Shown one piece after another: positions 28,827 through 41,000 of a stretch of 64,000 nucleotides of DNA. Position numbers and translations under genes: made by a program. The notes below the pieces were generated by a model. That model did no database searches and had not been told where the DNA came from. It worked only from the letters and a program-made list of their open reading frames with translations. The stretch's first letter is position 1. Every line of letters begins with the position of its first letter. The stretch comes from Colwellia sp. MB3u-41 (GTDB lineage Bacteria > Pseudomonadota > Gammaproteobacteria > Enterobacterales > Alteromonadaceae), in NCBI RefSeq assembly GCF_014076845.1, contig NZ_JACGUT010000058.1, positions 1 to 64,000 of the forward strand, read 5' to 3'.

Positions 28827-29492
28827 ATGAGTAAACCTAGTATCACCAAAGTATTTATTGTTGATGACCATGAATTGGTTCGCCAAGGCTTACGACAACT
28901 AATTGATGGTGAGGTTGACCTAACATTATGCGGCGAAGCAAGCAACGTTGATGAAGCACTTAAAATGCGACCCTTTTTAAACCCCGATGTCGCCATTGTT
29001 GATATTTCATTACCCGACGGTAATGGCCTTGATTTAATAAAACAATTTCATTATTGGAAACCACAAATGCAGATAATTGCTTTATCAATGCATGATGACG
29101 AGCTTTATGCAGAACGTGCTATAAATAATGGCGCTTCAGGCTATATTAACAAACAAGACTCAGCACAAAAATTATTACTCGGCATCAGAGAGGTCGTAAA
29201 AAGCCAAATATTTGTTAAACCAGAAATTGCTGAAAATTTGTTAAACCAGCAATTTCAGTCAAATTATCTACTCTATGACAAAAATAATATCCTGACAAAA
29301 CTTACCGACCGAGAATTACAAGTCTTTGATTTAATAAGTAAAGGAATAAAGACTAAAGACATTGCGAATAACTTAAAACTGAGTGTTAAAACAATTGAAA
29401 CACATCGGCGCCATATAAAAGACAAACTATCATTAACCTCAGGTACACAATTGATTAGGGCCGCAATAATGTGGGCGCTAGAAAAAGATTAA
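28827..29492 (+). CDS. NarL/FixJ-family response regulator
   Basis: A two-component regulator of 221 residues. The receiver (residues 6-120) has VDDHELVRQG, the phosphoacceptor Asp in VAIVDISLPDG and Lys in YINKQD. The LuxR-type helix-turn-helix (about 150-215) has LTDRELQVFDLISKG and KTIETHRRHIKDKL. It is followed 102 bases later, on the same strand, by a HisKA_3-type sensor kinase, the kinase class that normally partners NarL regulators, so the two are very probably a pair. AAGGAG stands six bases upstream of the ATG. Confidence 0.95.
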   Translation: MSKPSITKVFIVDDHELVRQGLRQLIDGEVDLTLCGEASNVDEALKMRPFLNPDVAIVDISLPDGNGLDLIKQFHYWKPQMQIIALSMHDDELYAERAINNGASGYINKQDSAQKLLLGIREVVKSQIFVKPEIAENLLNQQFQSNYLLYDKNNILTKLTDRELQVFDLISKGIKTKDIANNLKLSVKTIETHRRHIKDKLSLTSGTQLIRAAIMWALEKD

Positions 29493-29594
29493 ATAACACT
29501 TATACAACAATATCTTGTTATATTAATAAAATTCATAACTCGTTATACTTACCCTACTACCGAAGGTGTTTTAGAAAGAGCTATTGAGTATCAA

Positions 29595-32500
29595 ATGTCA
29601 ATAAACAGTATAAATAATAAAAATAAACCTAGCCTTATTATAGGTATGGGCGCGTCTGCAGGTGGTCTTGATGCCTTTAGAGCTTTTTTTTCCAAGATGC
29701 CTAAAAATACTGGTATAGCCTTTGTACTGCTCCCTCACTTAGATCCCAATAATCAAAGTTTAATGGCTCCCCTACTGGCGACAAAAATCAACATGCCAGT
29801 ACTCGAAATTGAAGACAATATGCTGGTCAAAGCAGATCACGTTTATATTTTACCCCCAGGTAAAGAAGTCTCTATTTCGAACCAACATTTACAACTCAAT
29901 AATATCTCCTCCCCTCGCCAATGCTGGAATGTTATCGAACATTTTTTAACCAGCCTAGCTAAGGACCAAAGTGAACGTAGTGTTGCGATAATATTATCAG
30001 GCACCGGTTGTCACGGTACGTTAAGCTTTCGAGATATTAAAGTTGCCGGTGGTCTCATTCTGGTGCAAGATCCATTGACCACTCATTACGCTCAAATGCC
30101 GCAAAATGCAATTGATACTGGTTTAGTTGATATGATTGCCTCACCTAAGGATATGCCAGCGATGCTGATTGAATATGCATCGCATCCTTATTTAGAAACA
30201 ACAACTAATACCATTACAGAAGATATACTGAAAAGTATGTTCCGCATATTGGCTTATTTGCGTACGCGCATTAAGTATGATTTTAGTGGTTACCGAAAAA
30301 ATATGCTACTACGACGTATTCAGCGACGTATGTGCGTTAATCAGTCAAATACTCTCGAAGAATATTACGCTTTTTTAAAGGCTAACCCTGAAGAAGCTAC
30401 CGCATTAAATAGAGATTTATTAATTGGAGTAACCGCTTTTTTTCGAGACAACGAAGCATTTCAAGTTATCGCTGATGAGGTTTTACCTCAACTCATTTTA
30501 CAATGCTCAGAAGAAAACCCTTTGCGTATCTGGGTACCTGCTTGCGCTACTGGTGAAGAGGTATACACCATCACTATGTTGGTTTTTGAAGCGTTTGAGC
30601 AAGCTCACAAACCAGTCTCTGCTCAAATTTTTGCCAGTGATATTGATGAGCAATCATTAAAAGTTGCCCGTGAAGGCCGCTACGCTAAAAGTATTGTTGG
30701 AGATATTGGCTCTGATCGTTTAGCCCGTTTTTTTGAATTAACGGCTAAAGACGAATATCAAGTTAAAAAAGTTGTACGTGAAACGATTATTTTTGCGACA
30801 CAAAACCTGATCAGTGATACACCTTTCTCACGTCTTGATTTCATTAGTTGTCGCAACCTCTTCATTTATTTTCAACCTGAATTACAAAGCAATGTGCTCA
30901 ATACCTTTCACTTTGCGCTAAAACCCGGCGGGGTTTTAATGCTTGGCCCTTCAGAATCATTAGGTAATAATAAAAATAAATTTGAAACACTCTCTAAAAA
31001 ATGGCGGTTATTTAAGTCAATTAAAGCGACAAATAAAATGTCGATTAATTTTCCTATTGAGCGTAATACACATCAAAACTTCACAACGAAACATAATTAT
31101 AAAACAATGACTTATCATGCCACGCCACCAGCTCGATTTGCCGAACTTGTTAACAGAGATCTTTTAGAAGAATATGCGCCCGCAGCGGTACTCATTAATC
31201 GCGTTTATGAAATATTACATTTTCAAGGGCCGACTGTTAATTTTTTAGAGTTTCCTAAAGGCACGCCAACTCACGATATAATAACATTACTGCGTGAAGG
31301 TTTGCGCGCTCGCATTCGAACCGCTGTCGATTATGTACTTAAAGAAAATCAACCCATTGTCGACCTTGACGCTAAAGTTAAACGTAATGGCCACTATGTA
31401 CCTTGTACAATAACGGTGCGGCCGGTATTTGATCCTAAATTTCCGAGTGATTTACTGCTAATTACTTTTGAAGAAAAGCAAGGCTCTGCCAGTAATAAAG
31501 TCATACCTTCAACAACATTTAGTTTATCGAGCAATGACTCAAGCATTATTGAACAACTAGAATATGAGCTAAACGCAACACGAGAAGATTTACAAAGTAC
31601 AGTTGAAGAGCTTGAAAGTTCTAACGAAGAGCTCAAAGCATCAAACGAAGAAGTCATGTCGATGAATGAAGAATTGCAATCAGCCAATGAGGAACTTGAA
31701 ACCTCAAAAGAAGAATTGCAATCAATGAACGAAGAGCTCAACACCGTCAATAGTGAATTACAATTTAAAGTCGAGGAGTTAGAAAAAAGTTGTGATGATA
31801 CCCAAAACTTACTGTCTAGCACTGATATTGCAACGATTTTTCTTGATAGAAAATTACAAATCAGGTTATTTAACCCCGCAATAGGTGAATTACTGAACTT
31901 ACGAGAAAGTGACATAGGCCGCTCGATTAGTGATTTTTCCGCGAAGGTGACTAATAACGATCTACTGACCGACGCCCGCCAAGTACTCGATAAACTGACC
32001 CCGATTGAAAAAGACGTTTGGACTTTAGGTGATAGTAAGAAAAGTCGTTGTTATTTAAGACGAATAGTGCCCTATCGCACGGTTGATGACCATATCAATG
32101 GCATTGTCATCACCTTTGTTGAAGTCACAGAAAGTTACCACAAAAAAAAGCACTTAGAGCAATGCGTGCAAGAACGCACAAAAGCACTTAATGACCGTGA
32201 GATACGACTGACTAGCATAATGAAATATGCCTCAGAAGCCATTGTTGTTATGGATGATAAGAACGTAATAACCGATTTTAATCAAGCAGCAGAATATATG
32301 TTTGGTTATCGCGCAGTTGAAATTTTAGGAAAAAACATTGAGAAATTAGTGCCCATTGTATTTATTGAAAATACAAAAGAGAGACGAAATACTGATCTTA
32401 ATATTGGCCGTAAAATAGTAACACTAGCCCCAAAAAAATTAAAGGCGATTAGAAAAAATGGTAGTCAATTTCCTATTCGATTAACAACCACGGCAACGGC

Positions 32501-33173
32501 CAATGATAAGGTTTTTATTAGTATTATTAATGATTTAAGCGAATTAACCTTGTTAAAGAAAGCCATCGTTGATATCAGTACCCTAGAACAAGAAAAAATA
32601 GGCCATGACGTGCACGACAACTTGGGGCAACGCTTAACAGGCATTAACTTATTGGCCAGTGACTTAAAGCGAAATATAAAAAATACCGATGATAAAAGTA
32701 GTAAAACATTAGAGCAGATAATAGAGCAAATAAGCTTAGCCATAGGGGAAACTCGTCATGTAAGCCATGGTTTATCTCCCGTTTTATTCCCGCCTCAAAA
32801 ACTGCAGGAAGCATTAATTCAATTAATGAAAATGGTTGATAAAGCCAACATGAAAAGCCAAGTTGAGTTCTCAACAATATTAAAAGTTTCAGATAACACC
32901 ACTGCCACTCAAGTTTACCGCATAGCACAAGAAGCGATTAATAATGCAATAAAACACTCAAAAGCGTCAGAGATCACGTTAAAATTGAAAACACATTTAA
33001 AGCAAATGATGCTGGTGATTTATGATAATGGTATTGGTATTGACCTAGATGAAAATAAAACGGATTTAGGTATTGGCTTAAATATCATGCAGTATCGTGC
33101 GTCCAGTATCAATGCCAGTTTATTCATTGAGTCATCGCCAAATAAAGGTACAACGATTCGTTGTATATTTTAA
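29595..33173 (+). CDS. CheB-CheR-PAS-HisKA_3 fusion sensor kinase
   Basis: A soluble 1192-residue fusion. A CheB methylesterase-like domain (about 14-190, GASAGGLDAF) and a CheR methyltransferase domain (205-475, IWVPACATGEEVYTI) are followed by a coiled coil of repeated EELxSxNEEL units (648-735). Two PAS domains follow (about 745-850 and 870-985), then a HisKA_3 domain (EKIGHDVHDNLGQRL, near 1005) and an HATPase ending NKGTTIRCIF. In CheB the catalytic Asp sits in a TGxGxDG motif; here the motif reads SGTGCHGT, with His in place of Asp, so the esterase may be inactive. No classical chemotaxis genes are nearby, so the role is signalling to the adjacent NarL regulator. The ribosome site is weak. 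Confidence 0.93.
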   Translation: MSINSINNKNKPSLIIGMGASAGGLDAFRAFFSKMPKNTGIAFVLLPHLDPNNQSLMAPLLATKINMPVLEIEDNMLVKADHVYILPPGKEVSISNQHLQLNNISSPRQCWNVIEHFLTSLAKDQSERSVAIILSGTGCHGTLSFRDIKVAGGLILVQDPLTTHYAQMPQNAIDTGLVDMIASPKDMPAMLIEYASHPYLETTTNTITEDILKSMFRILAYLRTRIKYDFSGYRKNMLLRRIQRRMCVNQSNTLEEYYAFLKANPEEATALNRDLLIGVTAFFRDNEAFQVIADEVLPQLILQCSEENPLRIWVPACATGEEVYTITMLVFEAFEQAHKPVSAQIFASDIDEQSLKVAREGRYAKSIVGDIGSDRLARFFELTAKDEYQVKKVVRETIIFATQNLISDTPFSRLDFISCRNLFIYFQPELQSNVLNTFHFALKPGGVLMLGPSESLGNNKNKFETLSKKWRLFKSIKATNKMSINFPIERNTHQNFTTKHNYKTMTYHATPPARFAELVNRDLLEEYAPAAVLINRVYEILHFQGPTVNFLEFPKGTPTHDIITLLREGLRARIRTAVDYVLKENQPIVDLDAKVKRNGHYVPCTITVRPVFDPKFPSDLLLITFEEKQGSASNKVIPSTTFSLSSNDSSIIEQLEYELNATREDLQSTVEELESSNEELKASNEEVMSMNEELQSANEELETSKEELQSMNEELNTVNSELQFKVEELEKSCDDTQNLLSSTDIATIFLDRKLQIRLFNPAIGELLNLRESDIGRSISDFSAKVTNNDLLTDARQVLDKLTPIEKDVWTLGDSKKSRCYLRRIVPYRTVDDHINGIVITFVEVTESYHKKKHLEQCVQERTKALNDREIRLTSIMKYASEAIVVMDDKNVITDFNQAAEYMFGYRAVEILGKNIEKLVPIVFIENTKERRNTDLNIGRKIVTLAPKKLKAIRKNGSQFPIRLTTTATANDKVFISIINDLSELTLLKKAIVDISTLEQEKIGHDVHDNLGQRLTGINLLASDLKRNIKNTDDKSSKTLEQIIEQISLAIGETRHVSHGLSPVLFPPQKLQEALIQLMKMVDKANMKSQVEFSTILKVSDNTTATQVYRIAQEAINNAIKHSKASEITLKLKTHLKQMMLVIYDNGIGIDLDENKTDLGIGLNIMQYRASSINASLFIESSPNKGTTIRCIF

Positions 33174-33231
33174 TGAAGCAACTAAGTATGCAAGCGTATG
33201 CTCTGAAGTACCGTAATAAACTTTTCAACAA

Positions 33232-33245
33232 CTGACATAAGTCAG
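33232..33245. promoter_or_regulatory. FNR-type palindrome (usp at 33398)
   Basis: CTGACATAAGTCAG, perfect arms CTGAC/GTCAG. Centred about 160 bases before the universal stress protein gene and downstream of the CheB-CheR kinase stop. Confidence 0.6.
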
Positions 33246-33397
33246 AAAAACCCCTAATACACAGTAGTCTTAGCCCAATATTAAATGATTTAATTACCCT
33301 CGATGTTATTATTAATAAACAAAGCAAGAGCACCCAAACGAACATTGGTCTCAATGAACGACAATGGGGGAAGTTAATTAATGAAAGAGGCGTTACG

Positions 33398-34318
33398 ATG
33401 AAAATACAACATATTCTTGTCATTATGGATCCTACCATTGACGAACAACCTGCCTTGGTTAGAGCGATTCAATTTGCAAAAAAATTTGATGCAAGCATAG
33501 AGTTATTTTTGGTGGTACATCAGAGTGGCCTTACCCCTAAATGGTTTAATAAAGAGCATCCGCGAGAAGAAATTATTCATCATTATTTGAAAACAAAACA
33601 ACGCTGGCTTAATACTTATCTTTCCCAAGTTACCCAAGAAAATATATCAGTAAGCTCCGAAGTTAGATGGCATAAACCGCTTTATGCTGAAATTCTAAAA
33701 AAAGTGACACAATGCCATGCTGATATAGTCATTAAATCGACTCATCCACATCCTTTGCTTGAGCGATTACTTTTTACACCAAACGACTGGCAATTATTAA
33801 AAGCTTGTCCCGTACCTTTGTTGCTAGCAAAATCCCACTCAACTACTGCCTATAACAATGTAATGGCTGCTGTAGATTTGAAGAAAGTTGAAGACGAACG
33901 CACAAATTTAGATAAGGATATTCTTGATACTAACGCGATGATGTCAGAATTTTTTAACGCGGTTGCTCACGTTACCCATGCTTATGATCCGATTGGTCAA
34001 GAAATAGGACCATCAATGGGAAGTGGTCTTTTCGGTTTTCATCTTTCTACAGAAGATTATCAACTATATCAAGATCAGCAACAGGAATATCACGAAAGTG
34101 AATTTGCCCATTTAATAGAGCATTATGGCTTAGATGAGAAAAACACCTATTTAGTCCATGGAATAGCTTCTGCTCATCTTATTGATATTTCCAAAGACAA
34201 AGATATTGATCTCTTGATTATGGGTGTACGACTACATTCGGGTTTTGTCGGCACAACGGCGGAAAATATATTAGACCAAGTAAATTGTGATATTTTGGCG
34301 ATAAAACCGAGTTATTAA
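33398..34318 (+). CDS. Tandem-domain universal stress protein (UspE-like)
   Basis: A 306-residue cytosolic protein with two Usp folds (about 1-145 and 150-305). The first has ILVIMDPTIDEQPALVRAIQ. The second ends LLIMGVRLHSGFVGTTAENIL followed by VNCDILAIKP, the normal Usp C-terminus. UspE-type proteins are induced on growth arrest and oxygen limitation; the molecular role is unclear. AGAGG precedes the ATG. The upstream palindrome suggests anaerobic induction. Confidence 0.9.
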   Translation: MKIQHILVIMDPTIDEQPALVRAIQFAKKFDASIELFLVVHQSGLTPKWFNKEHPREEIIHHYLKTKQRWLNTYLSQVTQENISVSSEVRWHKPLYAEILKKVTQCHADIVIKSTHPHPLLERLLFTPNDWQLLKACPVPLLLAKSHSTTAYNNVMAAVDLKKVEDERTNLDKDILDTNAMMSEFFNAVAHVTHAYDPIGQEIGPSMGSGLFGFHLSTEDYQLYQDQQQEYHESEFAHLIEHYGLDEKNTYLVHGIASAHLIDISKDKDIDLLIMGVRLHSGFVGTTAENILDQVNCDILAIKPSY

Positions 34319-34451
34319 AGCCACATATTTAATTTAGGTTTAAATTATAGGTAGCTATTTTTCCCTAAAGTAATCTAACAATACTATGAAGCACCGCATT
34401 TTTAGTAGCGACTAGTATTACGTAGGGGAATTTTAAGCATTTAGCCTTACA

Positions 34452-34985
34452 TCATAACGTAGTTTTGTTAGTTAACATTTTATAAACATCAATCAGAATA
34501 AGTGTGACCAAGCCCAGAATGAGCGCAATAAGAAAATTACCAATGCGTATAACCATTTTATGAAAATGACTCCGTTCTTTTTGTGATACTTTGGCAATAA
34601 CGGCATTAAAACCAGTATGTTGTCCCGTATTCATAACCAACACTTGCATTCCCCCTGTTTGATTATGGTATTCATGTAGTCGACTACGCTCTCTTTTTTG
34701 GTAACAGATAGTGACTCTGCTGTAAGTAATGACTTATCAATTGAGATAAAGTCATCATTAAATAATTGCACACCCGCGGGCATCACATCACCCATGCGTA
34801 ATCTAATAATATCACCAAAGACAAGTTCTCTGGCTGAACTAAATTAATAATTTCCCCAAGTAATACAGGCACTTAAAGCACAACTTGTTGCTGTAACACT
34901 TTGAATGCGTATGGCGCTTTGGGTTCCTGAGAAAAATCAAGCACAACATTAATCATCAACGTTTTTCACTGCTATGCTGATTTAG
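34452..34985 (-). pseudogene. Fragment of a P-type (H+-ATPase-like) cation pump
   Basis: Frames on the minus strand spell the region between helix 2 and helix 3 of a P-type ATPase: LDFSQEPKAPYAFKVLQQQ, then ARELVFGDIIRLRMGDVMPA and SIDKSLLTAESLSV, then MNTGQHTGFNAVIAKVSQ and SHFHKMVIRIGNFLIALILG. At least two frameshifts and a stop separate these. The actuator motif TGES has become TAES, and the catalytic DKTGT half is absent. The RIGNFLI segment resembles proton-ATPases more than the intact pump at 49241, so it is not a duplicate of that gene. Non-functional. Confidence 0.8.
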
Positions 34986-35049
34986 CCTGTCTAATAGATA
35001 TTGTAATATTCATTTTTTGCTATAAGTCATTTATTTTATCTCACCAAAT

Positions 35050-38000
35050 CTAGCCTAATCTAACGACAACATTAAGCACTTCATCATTAACCGGTAATGG
35101 TATTTTATTGCCAGTAATTGTTTCACCATTCACGGTGATTTCAGCCACGCCGTGCCCTACCCCTTGATTATCTTCAACACATAATTCTATTACACCATGA
35201 TCACGCGTTAACGTTGCGTTATAGCCAAGCCATGATTTGGGAATACAGGGATTCATAGCAAGGTGTTTTGCTTTAAAGTTAATACCGAGAATGGCTTCGA
35301 CGCCTAAGCGATATGCCCAAGACGATGAACCCGTATACCAACTCCAACCACCCCGTCCGACATGTGGCGATACACTGCCAATGTCAGCTGCGATGACGTA
35401 AGGCTCTATTTTATAGGTGTTCATGTCCTCTTGATTTAACGAATGTTCAATCGGATTAAGCATCCGAAAAATACGCATAGCACCGTCACCGTCACCTTGA
35501 CGCGTTAGCGCCCACGCTAGCCAAATAGCAGCATGCGTGTATTGTCCGCCATTTTCTCTTATGCCTGGAGGATAAGCTTTGATATAACCCGGATCTCGCA
35601 TGGTCGCATCAAAGGGAGGTGTTAATAAGAGCACAACCTTATTCTCTTCGTCGACGAGTTCATCTTGTGCTGATTGTAATGCTTGGGCAGCACGTTCAGG
35701 ATCCCCTGCTCCACTTAAGGTAGCCCATGATTGTGCGATGGAATCAATACGGCATTCTTGACAGCCTGCTGAGCCCCACGGCTGACCTTCATCGTCATAA
35801 GCGCGTCGATACCATTTACCATCCCAGCCTGATTTTTCAATGGCCTGCGCTAATTCTTTTGCGCGATCACGCCACACATTTACCGACAGCTTTTCAGGCC
35901 ACATTTCATGTATATCAGTAAAGGATTCAATCACCGCAATGGCAAACCAAGATAACCATATGCTCTCACCTCGTCCACGCGCGCCAATACGGTCCATGCC
36001 GTCATTCCAATCACCAGCGCCCATCAACAACAAACCATGTTTACCTGACGAGTTAATACCGCGATTTAATGCACGCTTACAATGCTCAAATAAGCTATAG
36101 CCCTTTGACGTTCGCTCATATAGGGTGTATCGATTTTCTTCTCTGTGGCCCAAAGGCTCACCCGTTAAAAAAGGTATTTGTTCATCAAAAATAGTTTTAT
36201 CCCCAGTAACGTCGACATAGTAAGCGGTGACATAAGGCAGCCATAGCAAATCATCTGAAAAATGGGTTCGCACACCTCTGCCCATTGGCGGATGCCACCA
36301 ATGCAGCACGTCGCCTAAATCAAACTGGTGCGCGGCACTTTCTATGATATGTTTACGTGCTATTGCTGGCTCTGCATAGACCAATGCCATAACATCTTGT
36401 AGTTGATCTCGAAAACCATAAGCACCACTTGATTGATACAATCCACAGCGAGCAAAAATTCGACAAACTAACGTTTGATAGAGTAGCCATTGATTCATCA
36501 TTAAATCAAATGAAGGCTCTGGGGTTTTAACCTGCAGTGAGTTGAATAAACGTGACCAGCGTGCGCGCACTTTTTTCCAATTTTCTGGGAGAGTTTGTGG
36601 TTGCTGCCATTTTTCGATGAGCGCTTGTGCGTGTTTTGGGTCATCACCTTGACCAAATAAAAACAATACCTCTGCAGCCCCATTAGCAGGCACATCAACA
36701 TGTATTTGTAACGCTGTACAGGGATCAAATTTAGCGCCCACGGAGCCGCTAAGCCCCCAACGCTCTAACGCTTCGGGTGTGCTAAACCTACCTTTTCTCC
36801 CCAAAAATTCAGATCTGTCACCGGTGAAACCATGAACCTGTCTATCTGAACACAAAAAAGTCATTCGTTCAGAGAAAGCCGCATTCCATACATTTCTCGC
36901 GAGTAGTGCATTTGTCTTGGGATCAAATTCCGTCACAATATGAGGCGCACTGCTCGAGCGTGCTGCACCTAATACTAGTTCTGCATAATAGGTAACTGTT
37001 AAACGTCGCGCTTTACCTTGGGTATTTTTCAATGCTAAGCGCGTTACTTTAACAGGGTCCTCATGGGCAACCATTACGGTTAGCGCTTGTTCTAAGTGGT
37101 GTGAATTGCTGCGCCATTGACTATAACCTGCACCGTGTGTTATTTCACAAAGGTTACCCGTACCAATGGGGTCAGGCGTAACTGTCCAAACTTGGCCTGT
37201 TTCTTCATCACGTATATACACCACTTCGCTCGGGCAGTCTTTAACAGGGTCGTTTGCCCAATGGGTGAGTCTATTTTCACCGCTATTAATAGCCCAAGTG
37301 TAACCACCACCAGCTTCAGACACTAAACAACCAAAATTTTCATTGGCGAGTACGTTAGACCATGGTGCTGGCGTGGTTTGATCTGGCGCTAAATAAATAA
37401 CATATTCATCACCTTTAGGGCTAAAGCCGCCGGTACCATTAAAGCAAACGAGATCAGTACGACGTTCAACTGGCGGACTTACTGTTGGGCCTATTTGTGC
37501 TGCTGTGGCGACAAACGTTGGCAAGCAATTTTCTTTGCTATCTTGTGATATTATTGGTTTATCTAATGAATCATAGTCACTTAAAATCGCATGAGCGCTC
37601 GCTCTAAGTAAATCTCCTTGTTCAAGGGACATTTGACCTAGGTGAAGTAAATGTACCCCGCTGCGTTGCCCAAGTAGAGTTTCTGCGCCAATGTCCTGTA
37701 ACAGCCCCTGAACTTTGTCACTAATTTCGTCAATATAGCCGCTACTTCCCTCATGAATAATAACAAAATCAATTTCTAGGCCTTTTATATGCCATTGCTG
37801 ATGAGCACACATGAGCACACGAAGCAAAGCAACGTTAGTTTCATCATGTAAACGGAACAGTAAAATGGGAAAATCACCTGAAATGCCGAAAGCCCAAAGT
37901 GCAGACTGATTCAATTTATTTTTTTTAATGACACTTTCTTCTACCCGAAGCGCTGCATGTGATTGCATGAGTACGGATAAAAGGTTTTGCAGTTGGGGTA

Positions 38001-41000
38001 AGTAAGGTACTGCATATTCACAGTTTTTCATGCCTAAACTGGCTTTGAACAGCGCATCGTGAAACACTAAATCAATAGAGGATAACACTTCATAACAGTG
38101 GGCTATCTCAAACAAAGACCGACGCGAGCTACTCGCAATAGTAACAAAAGCGAGTTTTTCTGTGGCAAATGCAGACAGCTCTACAGTTGCTTGCAAAGAC
38201 ATAATCGGGTCTAAGGTCCAACCCAGAGATTCTGACAAGCCATCACGAAGTCCTTGAGGATTTTGTGAACTGCCGTTACGACCCATAAAGTGCGCACGGT
38301 CTGTTTCAAAACTGGTTAATTTTACGGCATCGCTATCACACAAAAAGCGATGCATAAGCGCAGGAGGCTTTTCATTCGGCTCGCGTGAACGACGTTCAAA
38401 TACAAGCGCATTCATGCTTTTAGCGAGTTCACTATGAATAAACAACTTACTAAACGCCGGATGGCGTTGATCAGCGCTGGGTGCTGTAAGCACAACTTCA
38501 GCATACGTTGTTATGGTAAGACGACGTACCTGTTGGGTATCATTAATTAACGTTATACGGCGAATTTCAACATCATCATTCGCCGACACGGTTAAGTCCA
38601 TACGTAATGATATACCATGATCTTGTCGATGAAATTCAACCATATGTGAGTGAAAAACCACATCGTACTTTTTATTGGTTTTATTCATCGGTAGCCGACC
38701 AACAGACCACATTTCACCACTGTCTTCATCACGCAGATATATCCAAACGCCCTGGCTTTCAAGGGTAGTGTCTGGCGACCAACGGGTTAACGCATTATGT
38801 CGCCAGTTAAGTCCACCCGCGCCAGAGTCGGTGATCAACGTATTGAGGCGACCATTACCCAATACGTGAACTTCGGGAAAAGCACCACACAATGCCGGTT
38901 TCCACGTGGGTAGATGAGGTAGATTATGTACCTCAAAATCAATTGCTTCTTCCGCTTTGGTGATAGCATCGGTTGGAAATTCAAGTGAACTATCTAACGC
39001 CAGTTGTTCATGCAACAACAGATCAACCGTTTGCACAATAGTACTGCGTTGAAAACGCGTTACATGGGGCTCTTTAAACAATACATTAGCTAACGCAACA
39101 AATATCATGCCTTGGTGATGCGCCATATGTGAGCGAACAATAGTAAAATCACGATTTAGAGGTAAACGGCTTGGGGTATAATCTATTGCCTCATACATAC
39201 CATAAAGGTTTAACATGCCCAATTTACTGAGTCGTTTTAGGTTATCAGTGGCTCGTTGAGGATAAATAGCCAGTGCTAACGCAGTAGCATAAGGCGCAAT
39301 AACGGTATCGAGTTCTAGGCCACGCTTGAACCCTAAACTCGGGACACCAAACGCACGATATTGATAATTATGTTGAATATCTACCGTCGAATAACCTGAT
39401 TCAGATATTCCCCAAGGTGTTGAACGTTTTTCACCACTTCTAATTTGTTCATCTACGGCAACCTGTTCACTTTGGGCAAGTAAGGTTCCTTCTGCACTGC
39501 ATATTAATAAGCGAGGCATTAGGTACTCAAACATCGTCCCCCCCCAAGATATCAATACATTTTGACCCGATACTTTGGTAATCGAACGACCCAATGCGAA
39601 CCAATGTTTGGTGGGTATATCGCCCTTACCCATAGCAACAATACTGGCTAGCCTAGCTTCTGACGCCAATAAATCATAGTGATGGGGATCCATCACGCCA
39701 GCACTGTCATTGAAACCAATATGAAAGAGTTGTGTATATTCATCATACAACAAACGAAAATCCATTCTGGCAACTTCAGCAAGACATTTTTTTGATATAG
39801 TGCGCAGATTTTTTTCCAGTTTTAAGGCATTTTGCATGGACGTATTGAGAGAATTATCGAGGGTCGTCAACCATACAGAAATGGCATTGTCTGGATTTTC
39901 GTTCCATAAATGCGGTTTTTCTTCACGTAAATTTAGGATGATTTTTTTAGCCATGACACACGCGGGTGATATTTCGGCCAGTGGCAGTGTTGGCCGTAAT
40001 ATACGGCGTAACATAATTAGGCCATCATGATACTTCAGCGCATCGGCTTCATGCTCTGAGGTGCTCGGACAAGTTAGCATGGTTAACCATGGAAATAACC
40101 TGTCCAGATCTCGTTGCATATCACGTAAATGTGCATGTGCTCGTCCTACCCATACACGAATATTTCGTAAAACAGTGACCCCATGGGCAGATGATTTTTT
40201 CGCCAAGATATTTACCAAATGGCGATCAAATTCAATAAAGTCATACTCACAGAACTCTTGTATGGTTAACCACCAAATCTCGGTATTATCGCGCGCAGTT
40301 GCCGCTTTATTACGAATCTGGGCCGCATGCTCACACAGTGTTGTAAATTCTTCTTTGTTATCACAATCGAGTTTAGCTACTGCCTCTTCAATAAGTGCGA
40401 TGGTGTCCATTAAACCATCCCAACGTGTAGGAGAAAATACTGGGCTGTTTTGTATAGTTTTACATCCCTCATTAAGCGTTAATAATGCCGCCGCCAAATT
40501 GCCACTATCAACCGTTGATACATAACGTGGTAACAGTACTTCTAGGGTCTGGGTATCGTACCAGTTAAAAATATGCCCTCGGTAGTGCTCCAGTTTTAAG
40601 AGTGAATCGAGACTCGCAAGTACGCGTGAAACAAGTTCAGTTGGCCCAATATAACCAAAGTCCCAAGCTGTGAGATTTGATAGAAACATCATGCCAATGT
40701 TGGTGGGTGACGTTCGGTGAGAAATAATACCATGAGGGTCTTCTTGGTAGTTATCAGGCGGTAACCAATGGTCTGCAGGCCCAACAAATGTTTCAAAGAA
40801 TAACCAAGTACGTCGAGATAGACGCCTTAGAAAAACAACATCATGCTCATCTAATTGCTCGACTGTTTTAGGTATTGGCTGGCTGATTAACCGGGCAATT
40901 TCTGGTGATAGCAACCAAAGTATTAAAAAAGGAGCCGCAATAGGTAATGCGGCTACCTTTGTGTAAAAAATAATAATCGCGAACAAGCAAGTTAATAAAA

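Noticed and set aside
40061-40525. 154-codon open frame on the plus strand within ndvB
   Set aside because: Antisense shadow of the glucan synthase; composition is not that of a real protein.
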